From assembly GCA_035610365.1 (NCBI GenBank), contig CM069434.1, positions 30,218,238-30,282,237 of the forward strand: DNA of 64,000 bases, in the 5' to 3' direction. This stretch comes from Aquatica leii. Lineage: Eukaryota > Arthropoda > Insecta > Coleoptera > Lampyridae. Positions 1-9,834 of the stretch are shown in pieces; within the stretch, counting starts at the first letter, position 1; each line of letters starts with the position of its first letter. Under the pieces are notes generated by a model. That model was not told the DNA's origin and did no database searches. It saw only the letters and a list, made by a program, of their open reading frames with translations. The position numbers were made by a program, and so were the translations under genes.

Positions 1-1869
1 TAATTTAGTAAACTGTTTTGTTTGCATAAATAAGTAAAAATTTGTTGCATTTTTGTTATTTTAACTAAAAGTGTTTTTTAAATGCGGTGTATTTGTATAC
101 ACTCATACATTCGATGATTTACATAGAAGGAATTAGGAGTTATATTTTAATTTTAATGTATCAACTAAATATATTATTAGAAACTAAAATTAGAAGAATA
201 ATAACTTTCTGTTAAACGTGTTTTTTTGTATTTATTTAATTAAAAGAATAGCATAAAATGGCGTTTAGAATAGTATATTGTATAATGAGTTAGGAATGGT
301 TGTCATTGCCAACGAGTATTAAAATTTGTGGCAATTCGTACGAGTTTCAAAATTTGTGTTGGTAATACCTAAAATGACAATTAAAAAATTATTTGTCAAA
401 ACTTATATTTATTTTATATCAATTTTTCAACGTTTATATTACAAGTTATGTTCTACTGCTATTATTTAATTTTTGACTTTTAGATACTCATCTCTAGTTA
501 GAGAAATAGTCAGTATAATTTACTTGCTTTTTAATACATGCAATTTTAAGTTAACTTTAAATTAGTTACTAATTGAATTTTTTTTAAACATTAATTTTAA
601 GCAAAACTTAATATTAATGAGTTAGATTAGTTTAAAAAAAACTAATAGTTTACTGACAAGATTTTGCTTTTGCAGTCAGAAAATAAAAGAAATCTATTCA
701 TTCCGAAGGGTGAATCGTTAACGATGTCGTCAATTTTCGAGAAATGTTGTGTGATAGTTACTTATAAAGGAAATAAGCTAAATTTATAAATGTTTAAAGA
801 TCATTTTTAATTAATAGGTGTTATTTTTAAGAATGAAACTTTAAGAACTATGAAGGTAATAACAACGTTGTGATTAAAAAAATTGGAAAAATTTTTTTTT
901 AGAAAATGCAAGATAGTTAATTATCCAATAAATCTAATATGCTACAATAATCTTTACTACAAAATTAGTTTAAATATGAGAAATAAATTACTGACTAAAC
1001 ACATTGTAGAAGTAAACACGTGGTTAAGTGCTTTTGCTTATAATTACATCTAAATATCAATTTTTTTCAATGTATAAACCACTGGTTTGCATTATTCTTG
1101 CAACAATTGATTGTACTTATATTCATCTTGTGTTATTTATTATAACGTAAGTCCAAAGTGTTTATGATTAAATTTTTAACAAGGTAACGACAATGTACTA
1201 TTATATTATTTTTATAAGATTATAATATAATATGTAGTAAAAGTATATATAAATACTTATAAAAACTGCATCAATATAAGGATAAATAATAACATACAGA
1301 TACCAGACATGTGCGGAAGAAACATCTTGGTGTTTTGCAACTATATATGAATGCCAAAAGATAATTGGTTACTTTTGAATTGTTATGCAGTTTATAAAAA
1401 CTGATTAATGTTAATAAATACTTATTTGTTTAAGTTAATTTGAGCACGTTATTACAAAATGAGTAATTTTATTTCAAGAATTGGAGTACTTAATCTGTCA
1501 AACATGCGAATTTGAGTTTATGCAAAATTCCGATAAATTACTGTTGACATTTTCTTTCAATCAAAGGAAAACCCTGCAAAAAAACAAGTAATGAGGTTGC
1601 AAATTAGAAGTTTTTATTTTAATTACTTTGAACTCATAAAATAAATTTACATTTATTTATAAGAAAGTCGCCACTAAATGTCAACGTATGCAAACCTAAA
1701 ATATGTAATTTACAAACCAAACTTTTTTTACTCTATAAAACTAATGCAATAGTATTTACACGACGCTTAATAATTTCGTTTTCAAATTTCATAATTAGTG
1801 ACGCACGGAATATTTGTAAAAGTTTTCTAAATTATGTTTTTATAATTCATTATCCTGTACGTCAATAGA
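1..1869. other. AT-rich sequence, no gene seen
   Basis: No reading frame of useful length, no RNA gene and no clear repeat boundary is visible. The stretch consists of short A and T runs with scattered normal-complexity sequence. It ends where reverse-transcriptase similarity begins. Confidence 0.6.
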
Positions 1870-2620
1870 GATATCCAGGATACTGGCAAACTGTCCTTAC
1901 TTTGCGATTTCAGACCAATATATATGATTAATTATACAGCAAAACTACTAGAGAAAATTTTGCTTTTCATAATCAATAACGCAATTATTTGACAAACAGT
2001 GCGGTTTTAGAAAAGGCAAGAGTTCGATACAGGCCTTGCTATACATTAAAAACAAATGCATACGTGTTCTAAGTGGTACTAAATATACTAGAGACGTCTG
2101 TATATAACCATTACTAGACATTCAAAATGCATTCAATGAACTTAATAAGAACACAATAATAAAGGCCAGGATTCTACAGAAAGCGCCAATATAGCTAATC
2201 AAAATGACCAAAAACTACATTATATATAGACAAACCTGGATCCAAAGTCAAAATGGATCTAAAGTAAAATTTGATAACTCTGCAGGTGTACCGCAAAGCT
2301 CGGTACTTGGACCGTTGTTGTGGAATATTGCATATAATAAAATACTAAACTTAGATATTTTACAATAAATTGAACTGGTAGTTTTTGCGGATGATTTTAA
2401 CATTATCTCCACACATACGAATTATGAAAAAGCAGCCAACAATACCAACACCATCACAACCTCAATCAATAAATAATTTAGATCAAGCTGTTCTGAAGTA
2501 AGTACCGTCTAAAACTAAAGCGGTGTTAATTGCAGGAAAAAAAATTAAACCAAATAAGAATTATTGTAGAAATTCTACCGTTAGCAAAACGCATTACAAT
2601 ATTGAATGTTAACATTAACA
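1870..2620 (+). mobile_element. LINE fragment, reverse transcriptase domain (R1/LOA-like)
   Basis: Translating the plus strand across frames gives a recognisable but decayed non-LTR reverse transcriptase. Visible motifs, in order, are INYTAKLLEKIL (about 1930-1965), GFRKGKSS (about 2003-2028), LDIQNAFNELN (about 2113-2145), GVPQSSVLGPLLWN (about 2285-2326) and VFADDFN (about 2380-2400, the catalytic FADD box). KTKAVLIAG near 2510-2540 matches the segment after the catalytic box in R1/LOA elements. Several in-frame stops and frame changes show that it is dead. Only the RT remains: no endonuclease precedes it and no RNase H or tail follows. It stops abruptly where antisense Transib sequence begins, so one element cut or truncated the other. 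The RNase H and linker fragments at 35.5-37.1 kb may belong to the same family. Clade assignment is from remembered motif style. Confidence 0.8.
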
Positions 2621-4640
2621 AAAATTTTGTTGTTAATTGCGTTAAATTTAAGTCAATGCCAGTGATACTGAAAGCTGCCTCAGGATCCGAAAAAAATCTT
2701 CTTGACGTGTTGCCGTCATTCGTATTTCCGAATCCGGCTGTTGATCTACCAGTAGTCCCATCTGATTTTTGAATTTTCTTTGCAGTTTTTCTTTGGTTTT
2801 TTTGACGTTTTTGTATTTTTATGTCCTGGCTTGCCATTTTTTTATGAGTAATTTGTAGCAAAAATGAAGAAGAGATTAAAAGAAAACGGATACCTAAATG
2901 TAGTATTCACAATCCAAGCCTACATTGTTGAATTCTTTGGAGGTTTTGCCACAAATGTAGCAGCGCATTGTGAAATATGTGCCAGTTGCATCATTGCACA
3001 TTTTTCCATCTACGATTGTAGGTACCATAGTATATTGTATATATATGCTATTCCACTTGGCGTTAAAATTTGGAACTTTGTTAAATTTTCAACTTGGTTT
3101 TCTACGTAATACATTTCTTCGTTTGTAATGTCCTTTGTCTTATAAAAAAACGTATTCTTATTAATCTACAGTATTTAGTAGACAACGGAACTGGATTTTG
3201 CCAAATTATTTTTTTTCGTCAGCAGTATTGATTCGCAGTCTCAGAGATACTAGTGAGCTTTGAAAGATTTTATCATCAGTATCTGAGCTATTTTCAAATT
3301 TTTTCTTGAATTGTGAGTGCTGAGATCCATTATAGCCCTATTAAGTTATCAGTTCAAGATTTTCTCCTTCATATGGTCTTAAAGTTTTTATAACCTCTTC
3401 TAAATATTTGCACAAACGCAAAGAAGTATGGTCAAATAAACTTTGAAGCTGAACTTTGACGGAAGTTTTTTAAATCACTCGAATTGATTCCTCTGTGGAA
3501 TAGCAATCTTTCATAGCATTCTCTATTAGCAAATAGCGAAACACAAACTTATTAATAGTTGTTGTTGGTTTAAATCTCCAAATTAATGTTTAAAGCCATG
3601 GATATAGATTTGCAAGGTTGCTGTGGAATGTTGGAGCGTCAGAGTAGATATGGAAAGTGTCTCGGTTTTTCAGTATTATTATTAGGATTGGTTTTATATA
3701 AATTTACAGTACATTTACTAAATTTCCATTAATTGTAGTAAAAACTGATTCATAGCAAAATGTGTAAAGTAAATTTACGATATGTTTGTTTATTACTTGA
3801 ATGTCTTCAGCTAAACTTATTTTGAATTATTTGATTGTACTTGAGATAACAATGTTTTCTTTTCATAGTTTACAATATATCATCATTAGTGGATCTGTAC
3901 TTAACATATTACAAAAACTTCGAACACAAACCGTTTATGCAGTCTATGCATACTATACTATAGTCTTCAATCAAATTTTTTGTGTTTTTGTGCTTAAGTT
4001 GTTGTAGGTTTTTGTGTCTATTCAAAACTTTTATAGTTAACGCATAAAGTTTCTTGACCTCTTAATTTTGGAATTTTAATCCAAAATAACGCGTTTTTGT
4101 TTGTTATTATTCTAAACAAACGTCTAGCTTCAAAACTATCTCGCAAACTTTAGCATTAACTGTCTTAATTTTTTTTAATTTACCGTTTTTTTCATTTGGT
4201 AGAAACTTCCTAGTTATTGCCACTGATACAATTAAAAAAAATATCTTTAAATTTTTTTGATAATGTGTCAGCTTTTTCTTGTAATTGCGTTGTCAATATA
4301 TTGGATTGTTTGGCAAGTTTTTTGAGGATAAACGCTTTTGGCTTTGTTTGTAGACGTGGTTTGATTGGTTTAATATTTGGAGTGTTGTCTTAAAAATGTT
4401 ACAAACTTTGCAATGTTGGTTTCTGGTTGGCTTACAAAAAAATATTTTTATTGTAGATTGTAGTTCCACTGTGAATGATTTTAGATCTTTTTTCAGCAAC
4501 GATTGTATGCCAAAGAAATCCGTGGTAAATGCTTTTGACTGTTGTCGTAGCATAACATTTTATTGCTGATTTAAGTTATTTATAAAATCGTTCTATTTTT
4601 TTCTTTGCTTGATGGTAATAACCTGTGGTCATAAAGTACA
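2621..4640 (-). mobile_element. Transib (RAG1-related) transposase remnant
   Basis: The minus strand encodes a broken Transib-type DDE transposase, the family related to RAG1. The strongest block is GFGNTNDGNTSRRFFSDP (about 2683-2735). Upstream in protein order are CYICGKTSKEF (about 2935-2972, a C..C zinc motif), IVDGKMCN (about 2995-3020, the expected site of the second catalytic aspartate) and an LSTHNSRK-like segment (about 3300-3330) where intact copies have a DGS.GHS.YKQ motif with the first aspartate. SVKVQLQSLFDHTSLRLC (about 3410-3465) also fits. The N-terminal part is the frame starting near 4553 (MLRQQSKAFTTDFFGIQ) or slightly upstream. Stops and frameshifts occur throughout. The C-terminus with the third catalytic residue (glutamate) is missing because the sequence ends at the LINE junction near 2620. 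I found no terminal inverted repeat. The family call rests on recalled Transib/ProtoRAG motifs. Confidence 0.75.
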
Positions 4641-4984
4641 ACAAAACTGTCGTCCTCGAATTGTCAATATTTGTAGTGGTACACTAAATCTAAATATCCA
4701 AATAAGATAAAAAGCAACAATTTTGATGGTGATGTCAAATGACACAATAAATATTATCTTTTGATGTTGTTAAAAGATCTACAATGTCAATATCTACATT
4801 TTAGACATAAAGGTTTCTCTATGAAACATATTAAATATTTTTAAAGTAAATGGTGAATTTATTTCATACAAAGTCCTTCGCCAGGCAGCATAAACTAAAT
4901 TATTTTGAAACTTGTGAAACTAAGGTAACTAAAAACAATAACTCGTAAGGGAACTAGATAATTGGCGCAAGCTTATTTAGCTAT
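4641..4984. other. No gene seen between Transib and Penelope-like remnants
   Basis: A short AT-rich spacer that may include the lost 5' end of the Transib copy. I see no coding similarity or repeat edges. Confidence 0.4.
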
Positions 4985-5003
4985 TGCATTTCCTCGAAGT
5001 TCT

Positions 5004-5154
5004 AAAGAAAATCTACCATAAAAACTCTAGACGTAGCTTAAGTGTAATTGGTGGGCAAATTAAGATAGAAAATAAAAGGTAACTATGTGTCAGATAGTTC
5101 GTAACCACTGTCTCTATTGAAATTGTTAGGATAATTAATAATTTCAATAGCTTC
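5004..5154 (-). repeat. Penelope-like 3' end, left arm of an inverted repeat
   Basis: This 151-bp segment is the sequence downstream of the GIY-YIG domain. It is the reverse complement of 6470-6620 with roughly 85-90% identity by eye, including the shared blocks CCACCAATTACACTTAAGCT and TAGAGTTTTTATGG. Confidence 0.85.
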
Positions 5155-5387
5155 TTTTTCTTGATTTTCAGTTCTTTGTTTTAGAAATTGTTTTAGTTTT
5201 CTCAAAGTTTATATTATGAATAGTGTGTCAGTGCATGTTGGGCAATAACAGACTTAGTAAACTGGAGTAAACAAAGGTGTCTTCTACGTTCTTTTAATCT
5301 CGTATTTATAGTTCTGCCAGTTTCGCTAATATATACCTTGCCACAGGTGCATTGGACTTGGTACACACTACAGGTATTGTAAGGTAT

Positions 5388-5871
5388 TGTTGCGAAACTA
5401 TTTATTAAAAACTAATTTATTTAAAACGACTAAAAATACGTTTACTTATTCTAGAAATATGTACACTTTTAAATCAACCGAACTAATTAAATCTAATAAT
5501 ATTTAATGAAAACACTTACACGAATTTATGTATAACCGTTGTATAACACTATCACTTAAGATAAGATAACGTCCTCGGATTTCACACTTGTTTGTTTACA
5601 CTATAAGTCACGTTCACTCGATTCGGTGTACACTGTTATTTATTTAAAACTTCGCACGTGCTAATCGCTTATTTATCTTCACTTGAATAATCTTCTTAAT
5701 ACAGCTGCATTCGCGTTACGACAATAACCGACCTACGATCTGTCTCGTCGCTATATATAGACATACGGAAATCCTTCTCGAGCGTTCCCTACTTTTCGCT
5801 ATAACTTCTAGAAAATAGATAACAGCTTCTAGAAGGCTCTTGCATTTGCAAGTAATTTCTCGAACGTTTCA
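5388..5871 (-). mobile_element. Solo LTR (probably Ty3/gypsy) inserted in the Penelope-like element
   Basis: A 484-bp block interrupts the Penelope-like coding sequence. Read on the minus strand it begins TGAAACGTTCGAG and ends TTTCGCAACA, the TG...CA ends of an LTR. The flanks are GTAT at 5384-5387 and GTAT at 5872-5875, a 4-bp target duplication as made by gypsy integrases. Inside, on the minus strand, a TATATATAG promoter-like box (about 5752-5760) precedes GCGACGAGACAG, and A+T-rich sequence follows. No internal coding region is present, so this is an LTR-LTR recombination product. No second copy is present in the window for dating. The family is inferred from LTR style and duplication length. 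Confidence 0.8.
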
Positions 5872-6469
5872 GTATTTTGTCTTTTATAAGATTCAATAAT
5901 TTTTTAATTTTAGTTGTAATGTGATAAGCTACTGTTATCTTATGTATACTGAGTATTCTTTCAATTTTGTCACTTATATTGGAAACAAAAAGTAGAATAA
6001 CAAAGTTTTGGGTAATAGTTGAATCATCTGTTAAAGTAGGTCTTGTCTTTGATCGAAGCAACTTTTTAATTTGTTCTTTATTAAAACTATTTCTTATAAA
6101 AACTTTCTTAAGATGTTCTAACTCTTCTTGTAATTTATTTTTGTCCCAAGTTTATGAGCTGGGTGATGGTGAGAATTTGCGTTTTTGTATTAATCTGTAT
6201 GTATTGGTTTTCGATAAACTGAATATATTAAAGTACTATCTGGCTTTCTTTTTATTTTTACATCAAGAAAAGGTAAAGTACCATTAATTTTATTTTCAAT
6301 ACTAAATTTTATGTTTGGATGTTGATTGTGAAGGTATTGAAGAAAAAATTGTAGTTCATCTTCACCAAGAGACCAAATCGTAAAAATATCATCTACATAT
6401 CTAAGCCATAATTTTGGTTTTCTAGATGCAGACTTTAAGGCTTCTTCTTTCAAAATCAAGAAAGTTAGA

Positions 6470-6620
6470 GAAGCTATTAAAGTTATTAAATATCCTAACA
6501 ATTTCAATAAAGACAGTGGTTACAAACTGTTTGACACATGTTTACCTGTTATTTTCTAATCTTAATTTGTCCACCAATTACACTTAAGCTACGCCTAGAG
6601 TTTTTATGGAGGTTTTCTTT
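6470..6620 (+). repeat. Penelope-like 3' end, right arm of an inverted repeat
   Basis: The segment runs from GAAGCTATTAAAG to GGAGGTTTTCTTT and is the inverted partner of 5004-5154. It lies immediately outside the 5'-truncated RT. Penelope elements are known to insert with partial inverted or tandem copies, so this probably belongs to the same insertion. Confidence 0.8.
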
Positions 6621-7112
6621 TTCTTTTTTCAATTACATATTTGTATTTTTTATGCAAAATTGAACTAGCTTCTTGTAATTAAAAAATAGAATTTATCTAT
6701 CTAAATATAAGATTTAAAGAAATAACAGTTAAACGTATGTTTAATAAGTAAATATGTGACAAAAAAATAAAAAGAATAAATTTAAAGATTTATCAACGCA
6801 ATTTACAAAGTAACTAATAATAATAGTTTTCTAGATTACCTACTTTGCATACTAAAATATTAATAATGAAATGCATATTTTTGGATAAAATTAAAATATA
6901 ATTGCCTATGACGTTTACAATTTACGTTTAGGAAGTATAAAGTACTGGTAACACAGTTACTATCTATAAACAAAATACTTTCTATTATCAAAGAATTCAA
7001 ATAACAATTCTTAAAAGATAATTAAAAAGATATTAAATTACCATAAGTATATTAATACGTACAAGCCCATTGATCTGAATTCTATTACAGCATAATACCA
7101 CATTGCTTATTA
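6621..7112. other. AT-rich spacer, no gene seen
   Basis: Short A/T runs without reading frames or repeat similarity. It ends in ACAAT (7113-7117), the target duplication of the BEL element. Confidence 0.5.
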
Positions 7113-7117
7113 ACAAT

Positions 7118-7502
7118 TGTTTTTGAATTGGAAAATTGTAGTAACAAAACCTCGATAGCTCTGATGGTAGCTGGTTCGAGCTACACCTTTCTTTTTTTAC
7201 TAATGTAGTTGTAAGGCTACATTTACGTAAAACAATTTATTACACAAACACACTTTTTATTATTGTCTTAAAATACATGAATTTAACTTAATTACTTATG
7301 CTATTACATTTTTTAAACACGACTGTTGAAATTGAAAGCTAAAAGTGCGGGTTAACTCACAAAGGGGACCTGTTTCAGGTATATCCCACCCCAGCAATGA
7401 AGTAAAGGCTAGAGCAGGCGCAAAAGAATAAAATGAAATAATGAAAAAACTTTTCTAACAATATTTACATAATTGTATAAAACTTATTCTAAATTAACAA
7501 CA
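7118..7502 (-). repeat. BEL/Pao 3' LTR
   Basis: A 385-bp terminal repeat, read by eye as identical to 13483-13867. Near its U5 end it contains a stretch resembling parts of tRNA-Tyr (about 7149-7183; see findings) that can also fold as a hairpin, GTAGCT-GGTTCG-AGCTAC. Confidence 0.95.
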
Positions 7503-7609
7503 TAACCGGCGGCCTTGAAAAACTATGTTTTTCAACAGGGTAACATAGAGTAAAGACCACAATATTTGTAAGAAGAGCAAACTCTTTAAATGCTGTTTTC
7601 ACTACGCGT

Positions 7610-9760
7610 TAAGTAATTGGTAACACACACAATTTATGCACTACGCGCTTTAACGTATTTCCACCTGACACTCTCACTGTTGCTGATCTGATGATACCAT
7701 CGAGAGCTCTGTGTATCTCGACGACCTTACCAAGACTCCAAGATAGAGGAGGTTGGTTGTCTTCTCGGATGATTACCAGAGAATCGATTTTGAGTAAATC
7801 TTGCATGTTTTGAAACCATTTGGTTCTTCGCTGTAAATCTGGAACAACTTCAATATTCCAACGTTTCCAAAAGTGTTGAACTAAGCATTGTGCACGTTGG
7901 TACAGAGACAGGCGGTTTTCTTTCAAGTCTAATAGACAAGGCTCTGGTATGGTTTGAAAGGATCTACCAATTAGGAAATGACCAGGTGTCAAAGGGTTCA
8001 GATCGTTTGAATCTGAGGACATTGATGACAATGGTCGGGAGTTTAGGACTGATTCGACCTGGATTAAAACTGTATTGAAATCCTCATAATTTAAATTGGT
8101 ATTACCTAATATCTTTTTTAAGTGAAGTTTAGTGGATTTAATACCGCTTTCCCACATGCCACCTTGATGAGGTGCTCTGGGAGTAATGAATTTCCATCGT
8201 ATACCTTGCTGACTTAAATTTGAACTTATAGAATCCTGAGTGTCAGAGTGCTGTACAAATTTGTACCAATCCTTTAATTGGTTATTTGCCCCCACAAAAT
8301 TTTTTGCGTTGTCACTAAATAAAGTGTGAGGTTTACCTCTACGCCCTATAAAGCGCTTTAGGCTGGACAAAAAGGCATCAGTTGAGAGCTCTGTGACAAG
8401 TTCTAAGTGAACAGCCTTAGTAACTAGACAGACAAATAAACATATGTATGCTTTAATAAGCTTGTAACCTCGCGTTTTCTTGTCCTTAATAAAAATTGGA
8501 CCAGCATAGTCAAGGCCAGTATTATGAAATACCGGTGAGTTTGCCTCCAAACGTTCAGGAGGCAGGTCTCCCATTAGGGGATTATTGGAAACGGGACTAA
8601 CCTTGAAACATCTTACGCAGTTTCTGATTGTAAGCTTGGCGCAACCTTTACCTGAAATAGGCCAATATATTTCACGAACGCAGGCCAATAATTGTTGAGG
8701 GCCACAGTGTAATAAAGTAATATGATAGTGTTTCATAATTAACCGTGTTAAGGCATGATTGCTTGAAAGCAGCAAGGGGTGTTTTTTCTCAAATTTGTAT
8801 TCAGAGTTTCTAATTCGCCCTCCTACTCTCAATAATTGAAATTTATCCAAAAACGGATTTAAAGACAATATATTTGATTTTGCCTTTAGTTTATTTTTTG
8901 CAAGCAATTGCTTAATTTCATTTGGAAAAGATTCGCGTTGGCAGATTTTCACTAGAATATTTGAAGAATGCTGTAGTTCGCCAGTAGTTAAGGAGCCGAA
9001 AATGCGGAAAACCAACGAAACCTTACAATTGGAAATAAATCTATTTACGTAAGCTAATACTCTTTGTAATTTGGAAAACGAAGAAAATTTTTCAAATAAA
9101 TCAATTTTTTCCGTATCTGTGCTTGGCTGTATCGCTGCCGTAAAACTCGATTTACATTCTGAAGTTTCGGGATTAAGAGAGAAATAAGTATTTTTCCAAA
9201 ATTCGTCTGTAGAAGATAAGAATTCAGGCCCGTTCCACCACAGACAATTAATTAAAATGTTAGACGCTGAAATGCCTCTCGATACGAGGTCGGCAGGATT
9301 TTCCTCGGATTTAACATGGTGCCAAAAGCGGCTATCAAATTGTTCTTGTATTGACGCTATTCGATTTGCAATAAATGTTTTATATCTGTTAGCTGCAGAG
9401 TTTATCCAGTTTAGAACCACAGTTGAATCGGTCCAGAGAAATATCTGACTGGTATCTACACCTAATGAGAGTGCTACTCTTTGCATTAGTTCCGCTAAAA
9501 GAACCGCTGCACATAACTCCAATCGTGGTATTGAGATAACGCGTAAAGGAAGCTACACGCGATTTTGAACATAGTAGCCGAGAAGAACATTCACCACCAT
9601 TCCGACACCTTACATAAATACAAGCACCATAAGCAGTGGAACTACTGTCCGAGAAACCATGAAGTTCTACTTTATTGGATGACATCGGAATGACACATCG
9701 AGGAATTTGCAAGTCACGCAAAAGAGTTAACTGATTTTGAAATTGATTCCATTCGGAGTT
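7610..9760 (-). pseudogene. BEL/Pao RNase H and integrase region
   Basis: This fossil part is transcribed leftwards. RNase H begins with VELHGFSDSSSTAYG (about 9625-9680) and continues through an IFLWTDSTVVLNWI segment near 9420-9450. Integrase shows the H..H and C..C zinc-binding half (HYHITLLHCGPQQL ... CVRCFK, about 8600-8740). The catalytic core has DYAGPIFI (about 8495-8520), FSDNAKNFVGA (about 8290-8325) and GGMWESGIKSTK (about 8130-8165). The C-terminal part contains LGKVVEIHRALDG, usual in BEL/Pao integrases. It is part of the broken element at 7118-13867. Confidence 0.9.
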
Positions 9761-9834
9761 GATAATGTGTGGTACAGATTCGTCCCAGGTAAGCTTCAGT
9801 TCCCATAATTTTTGTATCAGAATCTTTCCGGTGA

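Larger units (their letters stand above)
4985..6455 (-). mobile_element. Penelope-like retroelement (RT plus GIY-YIG endonuclease), 5'-truncated
   Basis: The minus strand carries a degenerate Penelope-like element. The RT end is clear between about 6190 and 6450: WLRYVDDIFTIW with the YVDD catalytic box, NGTLPFLDVKIKRKPD, then SVYRKPIHTD. Next come HHHPAHKLGT-like (about 6150-6180), SDKIERILSIHKI (about 5930-5970) and KIKKLLNLIKDKI (about 5885-5925). The GIY-YIG endonuclease follows at about 5250-5385, with SVYQVQCTCGKVYI, ETGRTINTRLKE and a QFTKSVIAQHALTH segment. GIY-YIG fused behind RT is diagnostic of Penelope-like elements. The coding region is frameshifted and is split by the solo LTR at 5388-5871. 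Everything upstream of RT motif 5 is absent. At the right it joins an inverted copy of its own 3' end. Confidence 0.88.

Noticed and set aside
2530-2772. 80-codon plus-strand frame as a gene
   Set aside because: Its first third is the end of the LINE RT and the rest is antisense to the conserved Transib block.
7149-7183. A real tRNA gene within the BEL LTR
   Set aside because: Only parts of the D-arm and T-arm are recognisable. The anticodon arm and a closed acceptor stem are missing, and the sequence occurs identically in both LTRs.
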